Shown piece by piece: positions 6,866-15,995 of a DNA stretch of 35,633 nucleotides. The notes below the pieces were generated by a model that saw nothing but the letters and a program-made list of their open reading frames with translations, was not told where the DNA came from and did no database searches. The first letter of the stretch is position 1. The number at the start of each line of letters is the position of its first letter. Source of the stretch: an uncultured SAR86 cluster bacterium (GTDB taxonomy: Bacteria > Pseudomonadota > Gammaproteobacteria > Magnimaribacterales > TMED112). The position numbers were made by a program, and so were the translations under genes. Location: positions 1-35,633 of the forward strand of contig CACLXU010000009.1 in the NCBI GenBank assembly GCA_902610995.1, given 5' to 3'.

Positions 6866-7411
6866 TTAAGCATTCTTAATTGAATATGCTTTTTGGTATA
6901 GGCCAAAACCTATTTGTCCCATACCAATACAAAAAATTAAGGCCCCAACACCTGATATAGGGTTAAGTAAATTTTGTATGATGAATATACCTAGAAAAAA
7001 TAAACCTGTCCCTACTCCTAATTGGATGAAACCAGACTGAACTGGAGATCTCTTACTATCTTTTTCATCATAACCTGGCATTGATTTAATCATATCTACA
7101 GATAATTCTTGGCCATTTTGAAGTGCAACTTGTAGGGTATTGTGTAATTGCTCCGCTCTTTTATTTTTATAGTGATTCACAATTAAGATTATCCAAATAG
7201 GTGTTCCAAAAAAAATGACTACAAAAAAAAGTCCGATAATGAAACCAAATCCACCATCTGAAGCTGCAGATTGAAATACTAAATCACTTATTATTCCATT
7301 CTCCTCAACTGACGAAATTTGTATAAAATAAGATGCTAAATAATCTATTAATCCAATTAAATAATTGGCTAACTTGTTAATGAATTCGCCTATTAAAAAT
7401 ATTAAATCCAT
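6866..7411 (-). CDS. DUF6249-like membrane protein beside the sigma factor
   Basis: A 181-residue integral membrane protein starting at the ATG at 7409-7411. I prefer it to the ATG 30 bases upstream because AAGGAG lies at ideal spacing before it. An N-terminal amphipathic region is followed by a hydrophobic segment near 65-85 (FIIGLFFVVIFFGTPIWIIL), then a cytosolic stretch with NHYKNKRAEQLHNTLQVALQNGQELS. Two more hydrophobic segments follow near 125-172. The order TM, KRAE/ALQNGQ, paired C-terminal TMs matches the DUF6249 family as I know it. It is the first gene of the ECF operon and could be a signal sensor or a sigma-controlled target. Confidence 0.75.
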   Translation of the reverse strand: MDLIFLIGEFINKLANYLIGLIDYLASYFIQISSVEENGIISDLVFQSAASDGGFGFIIGLFFVVIFFGTPIWIILIVNHYKNKRAEQLHNTLQVALQNGQELSVDMIKSMPGYDEKDSKRSPVQSGFIQLGVGTGLFFLGIFIIQNLLNPISGVGALIFCIGMGQIGFGLYQKAYSIKNA

Positions 7412-7441
7412 AAATTTCTCCTTATATATATACTTAGACAA

Positions 7442-8263
7442 ATGGCAAAAAGTTTCAATTTAATAGAATTCTATATAAAGGATGTACATTTTCCAAATAA
7501 AAAACCTGACAACGCACATAAATATGACTTTGGAATATTATTTGTTTATGGCGGTGAAAGACCCTATGGTGGTGCTGCACTACTATGTATACAAACAGCA
7601 TTAAAAACGGGAATAGGCCTTGTATATAGTTTATTTCATGGATCACAAAATGATGAAATTCTAAAACAGTTTCCTGAAGTTATATGTCTAGAATCATTAG
7701 ATCAAATAAAACTTACAATTAAAAAGGAGTCATTTATAGTGGCAGGTCCAGGCACATCTGAAATATCAAAACATAAGGATCTTTTAAATATAGTTTCTAT
7801 CCATGATAAAACATCAATTCTAGATGCTGCTCTTATACAGGCAATAAAAGAGATAAAATTTGTAACTCCTCCAATAATTACTCCCCATGAAGGAGAGGCA
7901 GCAAAATTATTGAATTGTTCATCAGAAATAATAAGAAACAATAGGGAAAGATCTATTAAAGAAATTTCAAATTCTTATTCATGCATAACTGTTTTAAAAG
8001 GAAAAGATACGCTTATTTGTGATGGTGAAACAATTTATAAATGCAAACATGGTTCAAATAATCTCGCTAAAGCTGGCAGTGGCGACATACTCGCAGGATT
8101 AATAGGAAGCCTTTTAGCACAAGGCTTATCCCCTGTTGAAAGCTGCAAAACTGCTGTTGCATTACACGGATTTTGTGCAGAACATCTAGAACATCGTGGT
8201 TATATAGCAAATGAATTAATAGAAAAAATTGCCGAGAAAAGATTTTCTTTGTCAGTTACCTAG
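7442..8263 (+). CDS. nnrD: ADP/ATP-dependent NAD(P)H-hydrate dehydratase
   Basis: Repairs damaged NADHX/NADPHX back to NADH/NADPH; a cytosolic ribokinase-like fold. Visible motifs: ILFVYGGERPYGGAALL, FIVAGPGTSE, IITPHEGEAAKLL, TVLKGKDTLI and AKAGSGDILAGLIGSLLAQG with catalytic D215. At 273 residues only the dehydratase domain is present. The NnrE epimerase domain, fused in E. coli, is absent here and must be elsewhere or missing. The gene starts 30 bases from the divergent membrane-protein gene, without an obvious Shine-Dalgarno. Its end overlaps the convergent MBL hydrolase by 12 bases. Confidence 0.92.
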   Translation: MAKSFNLIEFYIKDVHFPNKKPDNAHKYDFGILFVYGGERPYGGAALLCIQTALKTGIGLVYSLFHGSQNDEILKQFPEVICLESLDQIKLTIKKESFIVAGPGTSEISKHKDLLNIVSIHDKTSILDAALIQAIKEIKFVTPPIITPHEGEAAKLLNCSSEIIRNNRERSIKEISNSYSCITVLKGKDTLICDGETIYKCKHGSNNLAKAGSGDILAGLIGSLLAQGLSPVESCKTAVALHGFCAEHLEHRGYIANELIEKIAEKRFSLSVT

Positions 8264-9235
8264 AATCGTTTGATATTCTAGTGAATCAAGCAATATGAGT
8301 TGTCCTGGTTTTGAAGTGGAAAAGATTTTTTCTGAATTTAATCTTTGGTATTTATTTATTAACTCTGGTGGTTCGAAGAGTGGCTCTTTAGATAAGAAGA
8401 ATGTTCCCCAATGAATGCCAAAGCTATAATCTATGTTTAGGTCCTCTGCAATTTTGATTGCTTCCTCAGGATTTACATGGTGATCCTTTTCAATTTCTCT
8501 AGGAGCGTATGAGCCTATGGGGATAAATGCAACGTCAATATTACCAAATTTTTCTATTTCCATGCTGAATAACGAGTCGTAACCTGTATCTCCAAAATGT
8601 GCAACTGTAAAATCTGAACTTTGTATTTTCCATCCCCCCCAAAGACTATTATTTCTATCAAAAAATGTTCTTGCAGACCAATGTTTAACAGGAAAAAATG
8701 TAAAAACTTTATTATTGATAGATGTACTCTGCCACCACTCAAATTCTTTAACATTTAAAAGATTATTCCTTTGAAGTAATGTTTTATCTCCTTTAGGTAC
8801 AAAAAATAAAATATCTGTATTTCTATTCTGAAGTTCAATTAAAGTTGGAATATCTAAGTGGTCATAGTGGTTATGTGAAATAAGTACTTTTGATATGTTT
8901 GGTAACTCATTAATTGGAATTGCTGGGCTTATTAGTCTTCTAGGGCCAATAAAGGAAAAGGGAGATGCCCGTTCAGAAAAAATTGGATCAATTAATATAT
9001 TTTCCCCATCAAGATTTAATAGAATTGTTGCATGACCGACCCAAACAAAACTATTTTCTGAAGCAGTTTGTTCTTTCCAAGACTCTGATAAAGAAATTGT
9101 TCCGGCATCATAGTTTGTATTCAAAGTGTTAAACAAAGATCGATAATTATTCAATAGATAAACAAAAAGAATAATAGAAATTACCAGAATTGAAACGGCT
9201 ATATATCTAATCAAATATTTTAAATTTTTTATCAT
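8252..9235 (-). CDS. Membrane-anchored MBL-fold hydrolase (NAPE-PLD/UlaG-like)
   Basis: Metallo-beta-lactamase-fold hydrolase with an N-terminal membrane anchor (about residues 8-27). Zinc-site motifs: HNHYDHLD (H121, H123, D125, H126), VKHWSAR, FGDTGYD and, near the C-terminus, IHWGTF. The combination with WVGHAT and IDPIFSERASPFSF fits N-acyl-phosphatidylethanolamine phospholipase D-like proteins and other lipid-related MBL enzymes. The substrate is not certain. An in-frame ATG at 9265 would add ten residues. I prefer 9235 because it gives a compact membrane anchor, but neither start has a clear Shine-Dalgarno. Its end overlaps nnrD. Confidence 0.88.
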   Translation of the reverse strand: MIKNLKYLIRYIAVSILVISIILFVYLLNNYRSLFNTLNTNYDAGTISLSESWKEQTASENSFVWVGHATILLNLDGENILIDPIFSERASPFSFIGPRRLISPAIPINELPNISKVLISHNHYDHLDIPTLIELQNRNTDILFFVPKGDKTLLQRNNLLNVKEFEWWQSTSINNKVFTFFPVKHWSARTFFDRNNSLWGGWKIQSSDFTVAHFGDTGYDSLFSMEIEKFGNIDVAFIPIGSYAPREIEKDHHVNPEEAIKIAEDLNIDYSFGIHWGTFFLSKEPLFEPPELINKYQRLNSEKIFSTSKPGQLILLDSLEYQTILGN

Positions 9236-9285
9236 ATCACCAAGATGGCTTACTATAATATTCAATAATTCTAATTCTAATCATT

Positions 9286-10140
9286 ATGAACACAATCAAT
9301 CTTTCCAGTTTAATTAAAAAATTTTTGCTAACAATTATTCTTGTTTCATGTTCTAGTACAAAGTTTATAAATGTAGAATCTGAAAATTATGACACCAGAG
9401 TAAAGTATCTAGTTTTACATTTCACATCAGAAGGTTTTGATGAATCTATGAGGTTACTAACAACAGAATCTTCAAGACCTGTAAGTGCTCATTACCTAAT
9501 ATCAAATGGAACATATAGAGGAAATAATTCTAAAGATGGTATTTATCAGCTTGTAGAGGAAAAATATCGTGCTTGGCACGCTGGTATTAGCTATTGGAAT
9601 GGTGAAAGAGGTATAAATGATAATTCAATTGGAATTGAAATTGTGAATGAATCCAGATGCAGTCAATCAATTTCTCTTCTTTCGAATTATTCTAAACTTC
9701 AAGAGAAATGTGTATTTGAAGAATACCCAGAAGATCAAATTAATAAACTGATTTATCTGATAAAAGATATAGTTTCAAGAAATCCAAGAATTAAGCCAAA
9801 AAATATCGTAGGACACTCTGATATCGCACCAGAAAGAAAAATTGATCCAGGGCCATTATTTCCGTGGAAGAAGCTTTATCAAAATGGTATAGGGACTTGG
9901 TACGAAGATGATGATCTTAATTATTTTTTAGATAAATTCAGTAAAGATATGCCCTCAACTAAACTAGTACAGACAGAATTATTTGAATATGGCTACGACA
10001 TCGAGTTAACTGGAATTACAGATAAACAGACGTCTGAAGTTGTTAGAGCTTTTCAACTGCGGTTCAGACCAGAAAGATATGATGGTGTTATTGATGTAGA
10101 AACTGCAGCGATAATCTTCGCATTAAATAGGAAATATTGA
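9286..10140 (+). CDS. amiD: N-acetylmuramoyl-L-alanine amidase, AmiD-type lipoprotein
   Basis: Zinc amidase that removes peptides from muropeptides, anchored in the outer membrane. The lipoprotein signal peptide ends in LVSC (C22). The amidase_2 domain spans about 38-190: LVLHFTSEG (H45), RAWHAGISYW (H98), NSIGIEIVNE and GHSDIAPERKIDPGPLFPW (H177, D187). A C-terminal peptidoglycan-binding domain (about 222-280) has LFEYGYDI, TSEVVRAFQLRFRPERYDGVIDVETAAII. The total length of 284 matches E. coli AmiD. The role in peptidoglycan recycling or remodelling follows from the family. It stands alone, divergent from the MBL gene, and is followed by tRNA-Glu on the other strand. Confidence 0.93.
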   Translation: MNTINLSSLIKKFLLTIILVSCSSTKFINVESENYDTRVKYLVLHFTSEGFDESMRLLTTESSRPVSAHYLISNGTYRGNNSKDGIYQLVEEKYRAWHAGISYWNGERGINDNSIGIEIVNESRCSQSISLLSNYSKLQEKCVFEEYPEDQINKLIYLIKDIVSRNPRIKPKNIVGHSDIAPERKIDPGPLFPWKKLYQNGIGTWYEDDDLNYFLDKFSKDMPSTKLVQTELFEYGYDIELTGITDKQTSEVVRAFQLRFRPERYDGVIDVETAAIIFALNRKY

Positions 10141-10165
10141 TTTTGTGTCAATAAGGTGCCAAAAA

Positions 10166-10241
<76 letters not shown>

Positions 10242-10250
10242 ACATTGGTA

Positions 10251-10256
10251 ATTATA
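10251..10256 (-). promoter_or_regulatory. Probable -10 element of tRNA-Glu
   Basis: A perfect TATAAT on the minus strand ends 10 bases upstream of the tRNA 5' end, the expected position for a short-leader tRNA promoter. The -35 region is weak. Confidence 0.4.
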
Positions 10257-10288
10257 TAAACAAAAAGTTATTTTTAAAGCTTTATCAA

Positions 10289-11017
10289 CTAACTTAACCT
10301 TTTTTCAATTTCTGCAAGAAATCCTCTCAAAAAATTTACTTCCATTTCATCTAAACCAATTCTAGTAAACATTCGTTTAATTCGCGCTCCTATTTGTCTG
10401 GGATTTCCTTTGTTGTAAACCTCTAACTGTTCTGCAACTTCAATAAAATGGTTAATTAATCGCTGAACATGAAGAGACTTAGCCTTCGGAACATCCCAGA
10501 TATCGCTTTTTATAAACGGTTTATTTAGATGATTATCAAGATAAAGTTGATAACAAACTACTTGAACAGACATTGCTAGATTTAAAACTGAGTAATTTTC
10601 ATTTGCAGGTATTTGTATATGAAGATTTGATTTTTGGAGCTCCTCATTTGTAAGTCCCCGGTCCTCTCTTCCGAATAGAAGTCCTATAGACTTTTCTTCA
10701 GCAAACTTCACAATTTTTGGAGATGCTATATGTAGATCCTCACATGGCCATGGAACTTTCCTTTGTCTAGAGGACGTAGCGACAACAAAATCAATTCCAT
10801 CAAGGGCTTCATCAAGATTTTTTACAACTTTAATTTTATCAATTAGATCTTTTGCATTAGCTGCTAATGTTGAGACTTCTTTATCAGGAAAATTTTTTGG
10901 ATTTACTAGAATTAGATCACCAAAAGACATAGTTTTCATTGCTCTTAAAGTAGATCCGATATTTGCAGGACTGGTAGTCTCAATAAGTATTATTTTGACA
11001 TGTGTATTTAAATTCAT
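10289..11017 (-). CDS. trmJ: tRNA (Cm32/Um32) 2'-O-methyltransferase
   Basis: SPOUT-fold methyltransferase that 2'-O-methylates position 32 of tRNAs using S-adenosylmethionine. The N-terminal motif (PANIGSTLRAMKTMSFGDLILV), the central GLLFGREDRGLTNEEL and the C-terminal knot YSVLNLAMSVQVVCYQLY are characteristic of TrmJ. The C-terminal extension, with HFIEVAEQLEVY and RIKRMFTRIGLDEMEVNFLRGFLAEIEKRL, is the TrmJ-specific helical domain. At 242 residues it has the expected length. It is divergent from suhB with only 12 bases between the starts, the same arrangement as in E. coli. Confidence 0.94.
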   Translation of the reverse strand: MNLNTHVKIILIETTSPANIGSTLRAMKTMSFGDLILVNPKNFPDKEVSTLAANAKDLIDKIKVVKNLDEALDGIDFVVATSSRQRKVPWPCEDLHIASPKIVKFAEEKSIGLLFGREDRGLTNEELQKSNLHIQIPANENYSVLNLAMSVQVVCYQLYLDNHLNKPFIKSDIWDVPKAKSLHVQRLINHFIEVAEQLEVYNKGNPRQIGARIKRMFTRIGLDEMEVNFLRGFLAEIEKRLS

Positions 11018-11029
11018 AAGATAGTCTCT

Positions 11030-11836
11030 ATGTCACTTCCACCAATTCTTAATAGAGCATTAAAAGCATCATATGAAGGTGCAAATGAGATTATTCATTT
11101 TAGTAAAAGAATAGACAATCTTGAAGTAATTAAGAAAGATGGAAATGATCTAACTACAAATTTAGATAGGTTAGTTGAGGGTAAAGTATTTGAGAATCTC
11201 AAAAAATATTATCCTGATTTTCATTACTATGGTGAGGAAACTAATACCTTGGAAATTGATGAGAATGTATCAACTTGGGTTTTAGATCCAATTGATGGAA
11301 CAAGAAATTATGTCTATCAATATCCTCATTATGCTCTTTCTTTAGCGTGTTTTTCTGAAGGCAAGGTTATTTGTGCTGTAATTATTGATCCGTGCAGAGA
11401 TGATGTATTTTGTGCTGGAGAAGGAACTGGTGCTTTGCTTAACAATAAGAGAATTCGATGCAATAAAAAACAAAACCTACAACACTCAATGTTGGCAAAT
11501 GTTGGGCACTCCTCAAATGAGCAAAAATATTCTTATGATATACGTAAAACTCTTGAGCAAATGTATCCATACAATTTAACCCTTAGACGAAGCGGATGCA
11601 CTTCTCTAGATCTTGCTTATGTAGCTTCAGGAAAGCTTGATGGATTCTGGGGCCATGGTCTGAAACCGTGGGACAGATTGGCTGGCCAATTCATTGCTCA
11701 AAATGCAGGAGCTCTAGTAAGTTCTTTTGATGGAATTCCTGATTCTTATGAATGTGATAATCTGATTGTTTCTACCCCAAAGTGTTTTAAAGAATTATCT
11801 GTTTGTGTAAAAGCAGGATATCAATCTAAAGAATAA
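11030..11836 (+). CDS. suhB: Inositol-monophosphatase family protein (SuhB-like)
   Basis: Mg-dependent phosphatase family; in enteric bacteria SuhB also acts in rRNA antitermination. The metal site is complete: YYGEET (E69/E70), WVLDPIDGTRNY (D86, D89) and GLKPWDRLAG (D215). RSGCTSLDLAYVASGKLDGFW is the usual substrate-side block. It has 268 residues. The neighbouring divergent trmJ supports orthology to suhB rather than cysQ, though the sequence is fairly diverged. Its 3' end overlaps secF, on the opposite strand, by 16 bases. Confidence 0.88.
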   Translation: MSLPPILNRALKASYEGANEIIHFSKRIDNLEVIKKDGNDLTTNLDRLVEGKVFENLKKYYPDFHYYGEETNTLEIDENVSTWVLDPIDGTRNYVYQYPHYALSLACFSEGKVICAVIIDPCRDDVFCAGEGTGALLNNKRIRCNKKQNLQHSMLANVGHSSNEQKYSYDIRKTLEQMYPYNLTLRRSGCTSLDLAYVASGKLDGFWGHGLKPWDRLAGQFIAQNAGALVSSFDGIPDSYECDNLIVSTPKCFKELSVCVKAGYQSKE

Positions 11837-12735
11837 GATTCTTCAGGTTCATTTTTTGGTTTTTCCATATCTTTATTGCTTAAATTTAATTTAAGCAGAA
11901 CACCTACAACTATCACTATTGATGAATATGAACCTATCACTACCCCGAGAGAAAGGGCAAGACTGAAGTTATATAATGCTGCCCCACCGGCAAACAATAA
12001 TGCCATCAAAACAAGAAGAGTCGTAAAAGAGGTGATAATCGTCCTAGCAAAAACTTGATTTAAGGACTTATTTATTAATATATCTGGACTGCCCTTTGAA
12101 TTTGGATCAAGAAAATTTTCTCTAATTCTATCAGAAACTACTATTGAATCGTTCAATGAATAACCAACTATAGCTAGTATTGCCGCTAAGACAGACAGGT
12201 CAAAGTTCAAATTAAATATAGAAAATACCCCTAGTATAATTACCACATCATGGATAAGTGCTGCTATTGCACCATAGCCAAATTTAATTTGGAACCTAAA
12301 GATTATGTAAATTAAAATTGCAAAAATAGCTACAAGAACAGCTATGCCTCCCTTGTCTCTAAGCTCTTCTCCAATTTGAGGAAATATGGTTTCACTTTTT
12401 ACGACTTCACCAAGGTAATCGTCATCATCAAGTATGTTAATGACAGTATCAGCATTTATATTTAGTTCTTCGTCACTTTGAAATTTAATAAGAACATTTT
12501 CGTCGCTTCCAAAATTTAGAACTAAAAAGTTTGCATCCTCTATTTTTGAAATACTGTTTCTAATTCTTTCGAGGTCAGCTCTTTCTTTGTATTTTATTTC
12601 AATGGAAACACCTCCTGTAAAATCCAAGCCATAATTTAAGCCTTTAAAAAAAATTGAGGTAATTGAAACTAACAGGATTATTGATGATATTAATAGCCCT
12701 AAGGTATTGTATTTTGTAAACGGTATATTCATCAT
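11821..12735 (-). CDS. secF: Protein translocase subunit SecF
   Basis: Inner-membrane partner of SecD that uses the proton gradient to complete protein export. Six TM helices are recognisable, with a large periplasmic loop after TM1. The signature LNYGLDFTGGVSIEIKY (about 29-45) and the TM4 stretch VGYSLNDSIVVSDRIREN carry the family residues. At 304 residues it is full length. The start overlaps the secD stop as ATGA, so the pair is translationally coupled. It is the last gene of the queA-tgt-yajC-secD-secF operon. Confidence 0.96.
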   Translation of the reverse strand: MMNIPFTKYNTLGLLISSIILLVSITSIFFKGLNYGLDFTGGVSIEIKYKERADLERIRNSISKIEDANFLVLNFGSDENVLIKFQSDEELNINADTVINILDDDDYLGEVVKSETIFPQIGEELRDKGGIAVLVAIFAILIYIIFRFQIKFGYGAIAALIHDVVIILGVFSIFNLNFDLSVLAAILAIVGYSLNDSIVVSDRIRENFLDPNSKGSPDILINKSLNQVFARTIITSFTTLLVLMALLFAGGAALYNFSLALSLGVVIGSYSSIVIVVGVLLKLNLSNKDMEKPKNEPEESYSLD

Positions 12736-14570
12736 ATTTTTAACTCAGAAACTGTTCTATAACCATAAATAAAATTAACTAATGACCTTGTTACCAAGAT
12801 AGCTGTAAATATTGATGTAACTATCCCAATGCTTAAAGTTACAGCAAATCCTTTAATTGGTCCTGTACCAATGGCATATAAAATTAGCGCGACTATTAAA
12901 GTTGTAATATTTGCATCCATAATGGTGCTAAAGGCTTTTGAAAAACCATTTTTAATCGCACTTTGTGGTTCTATATTGTTTTTAAGTTCTTCTGATATTC
13001 TTGCAAAAATCAATACATTTGCATCTACGGCCATTCCAACAGTTAATACTATTCCAGCAATGCCAGGCAAAGTTAATGTGCCGCCAACAGCCGACATTAT
13101 TGATGTAACTAAAATTAAATTACAGATCAGAGCAAAATTTGCTGATAATCCAAAAAGCCTATATCTAAGAAGCATAAAAATAAAAACCAAAATAAATCCA
13201 ATTATTATTGAGGTCACGCCTTTATCTATATTTTCTTTTCCTAATGTAGGTCCAATTGTTTGTTCCTCTACGAATTTCATGGGAGCTGCAAGAGCCCCTG
13301 CACGTAATAATAAAGCTAACTCGCTAGCCTCATTTGGTCCAGTTAAGCCAGTAATCCTGAAGCTGGTACCTAAAACTGCTTGTATAGTTGCATTACTAAT
13401 TATGCTTTTTTCTAGGAAAGATTCTTGAACAACATTATTCTCCTCATCAAAAAAGGTTTTTGTTTTCTCTTCGACGAGAATAACACCCAACCTTCTCCCT
13501 ATATTACCAGTGGTAGCTTTTTGCATTGCTCTTCCACCTTCAATGTCTAAATTAATATTTACTTGTGGTCTTCCATTTTCATCAAAGCTACTTTGTGCAT
13601 TTGTTACATTATCTCCTGATAAGACAATAACTTTTTCAAGAAATGCACTTCCTTGTAAAGGATTTTTATATTGAAATTTTTCTTTCCGTAAGAAAGAATC
13701 ACTGTTTCTTGCTTCAAGCCTGAATTCTAAATTTGCAGTTTTCCCAATTATTTTTTTTGCAGATGCTGAATCTTGCACTCCAGGAAGTTCAACTACTATT
13801 CGCCCTTTGCCTTCTCTTTGTACAATTGGTTCTGAGACACCCAATTCGTTTACTCGATTTCTTAAAGCAACTAAATTTTGTTCAACTGCATAATCTATAA
13901 TCTCTGAAAGGTAATTATCAGTGTATTGAAGCTTTATATTTGTGCCATCAACAGACACGTTATATTTACTACCTGAAGTGGTGAAATTGTTTTCGTTTAC
14001 ATATTTAACCGCAGAATCAGCATCAATCTCAGAGTTGAACGATAAATCAATCGTATTACCTGTGCTTTGATATGATGAGAAAAAACCCTGCTTGGTAAAT
14101 TCTTCAACTAATGATGCTCCCTCAGATGAAAGTCGTTCTTCAGAATATCGAGCAGTGTCAACTTCGAGAAGAAAATGTATGCCTCCAGCTAGATCTAATC
14201 CTAAATTTAGGGGCTTAGCGCCTATTTCTCTAAGCCATTTAGGAGTTGAAGGCTCACTTTTTAAAGCAATAATATAGTCCCCATCAGAAAAGTTTGAAAG
14301 AATGCGCCTTGATGATAGCTGATCATCGACTGATTCTAATACAATTGTTAATGAGTTATCCTCTAATTCTAGAGAACCCACTAAAATGCCCTCTTCTTTT
14401 AGTGTCTTTTCAATATTGGAAATCAGATTTGAATTTATTTCGTCACTACTATTTCCAAGTGCAATTTGAAGAGCTGGCTTGGAGGGAAAGATATTTGGCA
14501 GTGCAAAAATAACACCCACAAATAATACAGATGCTATTAATGAATATTGCCAAATCTTAAATTGATTCAC
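12732..14570 (-). CDS. secD: Protein translocase subunit SecD
   Basis: Large membrane subunit of the SecDF export motor. TM1 is at the N-terminus. The signature PLNLGLDLAGGIHFLLEVD (about 117-135) is followed by the periplasmic P1 domain, which contains LRNRVNELGVSEPIVQREGKGRIVVELPGVQD. Five C-terminal TM helices include GIVLTVGMAVDANVLIFARISEEL with its conserved aspartate. At 612 residues it is close to the E. coli protein. Translation begins at a GTG (14568-14570) that overlaps the yajC stop codon as GTGA; no alternative ATG is nearby. Confidence 0.97.
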   Translation of the reverse strand: MNQFKIWQYSLIASVLFVGVIFALPNIFPSKPALQIALGNSSDEINSNLISNIEKTLKEEGILVGSLELEDNSLTIVLESVDDQLSSRRILSNFSDGDYIIALKSEPSTPKWLREIGAKPLNLGLDLAGGIHFLLEVDTARYSEERLSSEGASLVEEFTKQGFFSSYQSTGNTIDLSFNSEIDADSAVKYVNENNFTTSGSKYNVSVDGTNIKLQYTDNYLSEIIDYAVEQNLVALRNRVNELGVSEPIVQREGKGRIVVELPGVQDSASAKKIIGKTANLEFRLEARNSDSFLRKEKFQYKNPLQGSAFLEKVIVLSGDNVTNAQSSFDENGRPQVNINLDIEGGRAMQKATTGNIGRRLGVILVEEKTKTFFDEENNVVQESFLEKSIISNATIQAVLGTSFRITGLTGPNEASELALLLRAGALAAPMKFVEEQTIGPTLGKENIDKGVTSIIIGFILVFIFMLLRYRLFGLSANFALICNLILVTSIMSAVGGTLTLPGIAGIVLTVGMAVDANVLIFARISEELKNNIEPQSAIKNGFSKAFSTIMDANITTLIVALILYAIGTGPIKGFAVTLSIGIVTSIFTAILVTRSLVNFIYGYRTVSELKI

Positions 14571-14869
14571 TGTGATTCAATACTGTTTATAGTACCTTTT
14601 GGCAGTTGAGAGGATATAAATTCCTTTTGCATGTTAATCGTTACATTTTCATTCAATCTAACTGAAATAAACCTATCTTTTATATTTTCAACTTTGCCTA
14701 CCAAACCTGATGAAGTCATAACCTCATCTCCTTTTTGAAGATTTGATACCAATGTTTCATGTTCCTTTTTTCTTTTTTGCTGTGGTCTGATTGTCACAAA
14801 ATAAACAAAAAGGAAAAAAACTAAAAGCATAATAAATGGAAAAAATGTTGGTGCTGCTGCTTCGTTCAT
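14567..14869 (-). CDS. yajC: Sec translocon accessory protein YajC
   Basis: Small single-TM partner of SecDF. The TM segment at about residues 8-27 is followed by the hallmark IRPQQKRKKEH. The cytosolic part contains LQKGDEVMTSSGLVGKVENI and FISVRLNENVTINMQKEFIS, the usual beta-rich tail. It has 100 residues. It lies 7 bases after tgt and overlaps secD by 4, as in the classical operon. Confidence 0.96.
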   Translation of the reverse strand: MNEAAAPTFFPFIMLLVFFLFVYFVTIRPQQKRKKEHETLVSNLQKGDEVMTSSGLVGKVENIKDRFISVRLNENVTINMQKEFISSQLPKGTINSIESQ

Positions 14870-14876
14870 AAAACTC

Positions 14877-15995
14877 CTAAAGTTTTGGCTTTTTTAAGTT
14901 CCTCATATCGTAAAAGTATTCGACAAATTCTTCAAATTTATTTTCTTCAAGAGACTCTCTTATGTCTTTCATTAATTTATGAAAGTGCGAAAGATTACAA
15001 ATGGTCATCAAAGTGCTTGCTAACATCTCATTGCAACGATCTAAGTGATGAATATAGCCTCTTGTAAAATTTCTACAAGTGTAACAATCACAATTTTCAT
15101 CTAAGGGCTTATTTGAATTCTTATGCTCTGAATTTCTAATTTTTAATATTCCCTTTTCTGTGTAAATATACCCATTTCGCCCATTTCTAGTTGGAATAAC
15201 ACAATCAAACATATCAATTCCATACCTAACACCCTCAACCAGCTCTTCAGGAGTGCCAACACCCATAACATAGTGTGGAATATGAGTTGGTAATTCAGGA
15301 GCGAGTATTTGAAGAATTTTAGTCTTTTTTTCTCTAGGTTCTCCAACACTCAAACCACCGATTGCAATTCCATCAAAATTAAGTGAGGTTAAATATTCTA
15401 AAGATTTAAGTCTTAATTCTGGATATTCACTTCCCTGTACTATCCCAAATAGGAGATGTTGTTTACTATGCTGGTCAAAGTATTTCTTTGACTCAAGTGC
15501 CCAGCGGTGAGTTAGTTCCATGGATTTTTTTGCTTCACTTAAGGTAGATGGATAGTCTGTACAATCATCAAATACCATGATTATATCTGAATCTAAATTA
15601 AGTTGGATTTGTATTGAATCTGACGGATACATGACAATCTTTTTACCATCTAATGGTGATTTAAATTCGACTCTATCGTCAAAAACTTTTCGTAAATCTC
15701 CCAAACTCCAAACCTGAAAGCCACCAGAATCAGTCAATATTGAACCGTTCCAATTCATAAAATTATGTAATCCATTAAATTTATTAATTAATTTTGATCC
15801 AGGACGTTGCTCAAGATGAAATGCATTCCCTAAAATAACTTCAAAACCAATATCCTTAAGCTGGTCTGGAGTTACTCCTTTAACAGCACCATATGTCCCA
15901 ACTGGCATAAAGACAGGGGTATTTATCGATGAAGTTTTAGTTGTAAGCACGCCCCTTCTCGCGAAACCTTCTTCATTTAATATTTTGAAAGACAT
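14877..15995 (-). CDS. tgt: tRNA-guanine transglycosylase
   Basis: Exchanges guanine for preQ1 at position 34 of tRNAs with GUN anticodons (queuosine pathway). The TIM-barrel motifs ILTDSGGFQVWSLGDLRKV, IAIGGLSVGEP and YGIDMFDCVIPTRNGRNG (nucleophilic aspartate) are present, as are the zinc ligands CDCYTC followed by a histidine near 315-345. At 372 residues it is full length. Its start overlaps the queA end by 19 bases, so translation is coupled. The neighbour queA performs the next step. Confidence 0.97.
   Translation of the reverse strand: MSFKILNEEGFARRGVLTTKTSSINTPVFMPVGTYGAVKGVTPDQLKDIGFEVILGNAFHLEQRPGSKLINKFNGLHNFMNWNGSILTDSGGFQVWSLGDLRKVFDDRVEFKSPLDGKKIVMYPSDSIQIQLNLDSDIIMVFDDCTDYPSTLSEAKKSMELTHRWALESKKYFDQHSKQHLLFGIVQGSEYPELRLKSLEYLTSLNFDGIAIGGLSVGEPREKKTKILQILAPELPTHIPHYVMGVGTPEELVEGVRYGIDMFDCVIPTRNGRNGYIYTEKGILKIRNSEHKNSNKPLDENCDCYTCRNFTRGYIHHLDRCNEMLASTLMTICNLSHFHKLMKDIRESLEENKFEEFVEYFYDMRNLKKPKL

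Noticed and set aside
12829-13428. 199-codon open frame on the plus strand inside secD
   Set aside because: It is antisense to the well-supported secD gene, resembles no family and reflects the composition of the opposite strand.
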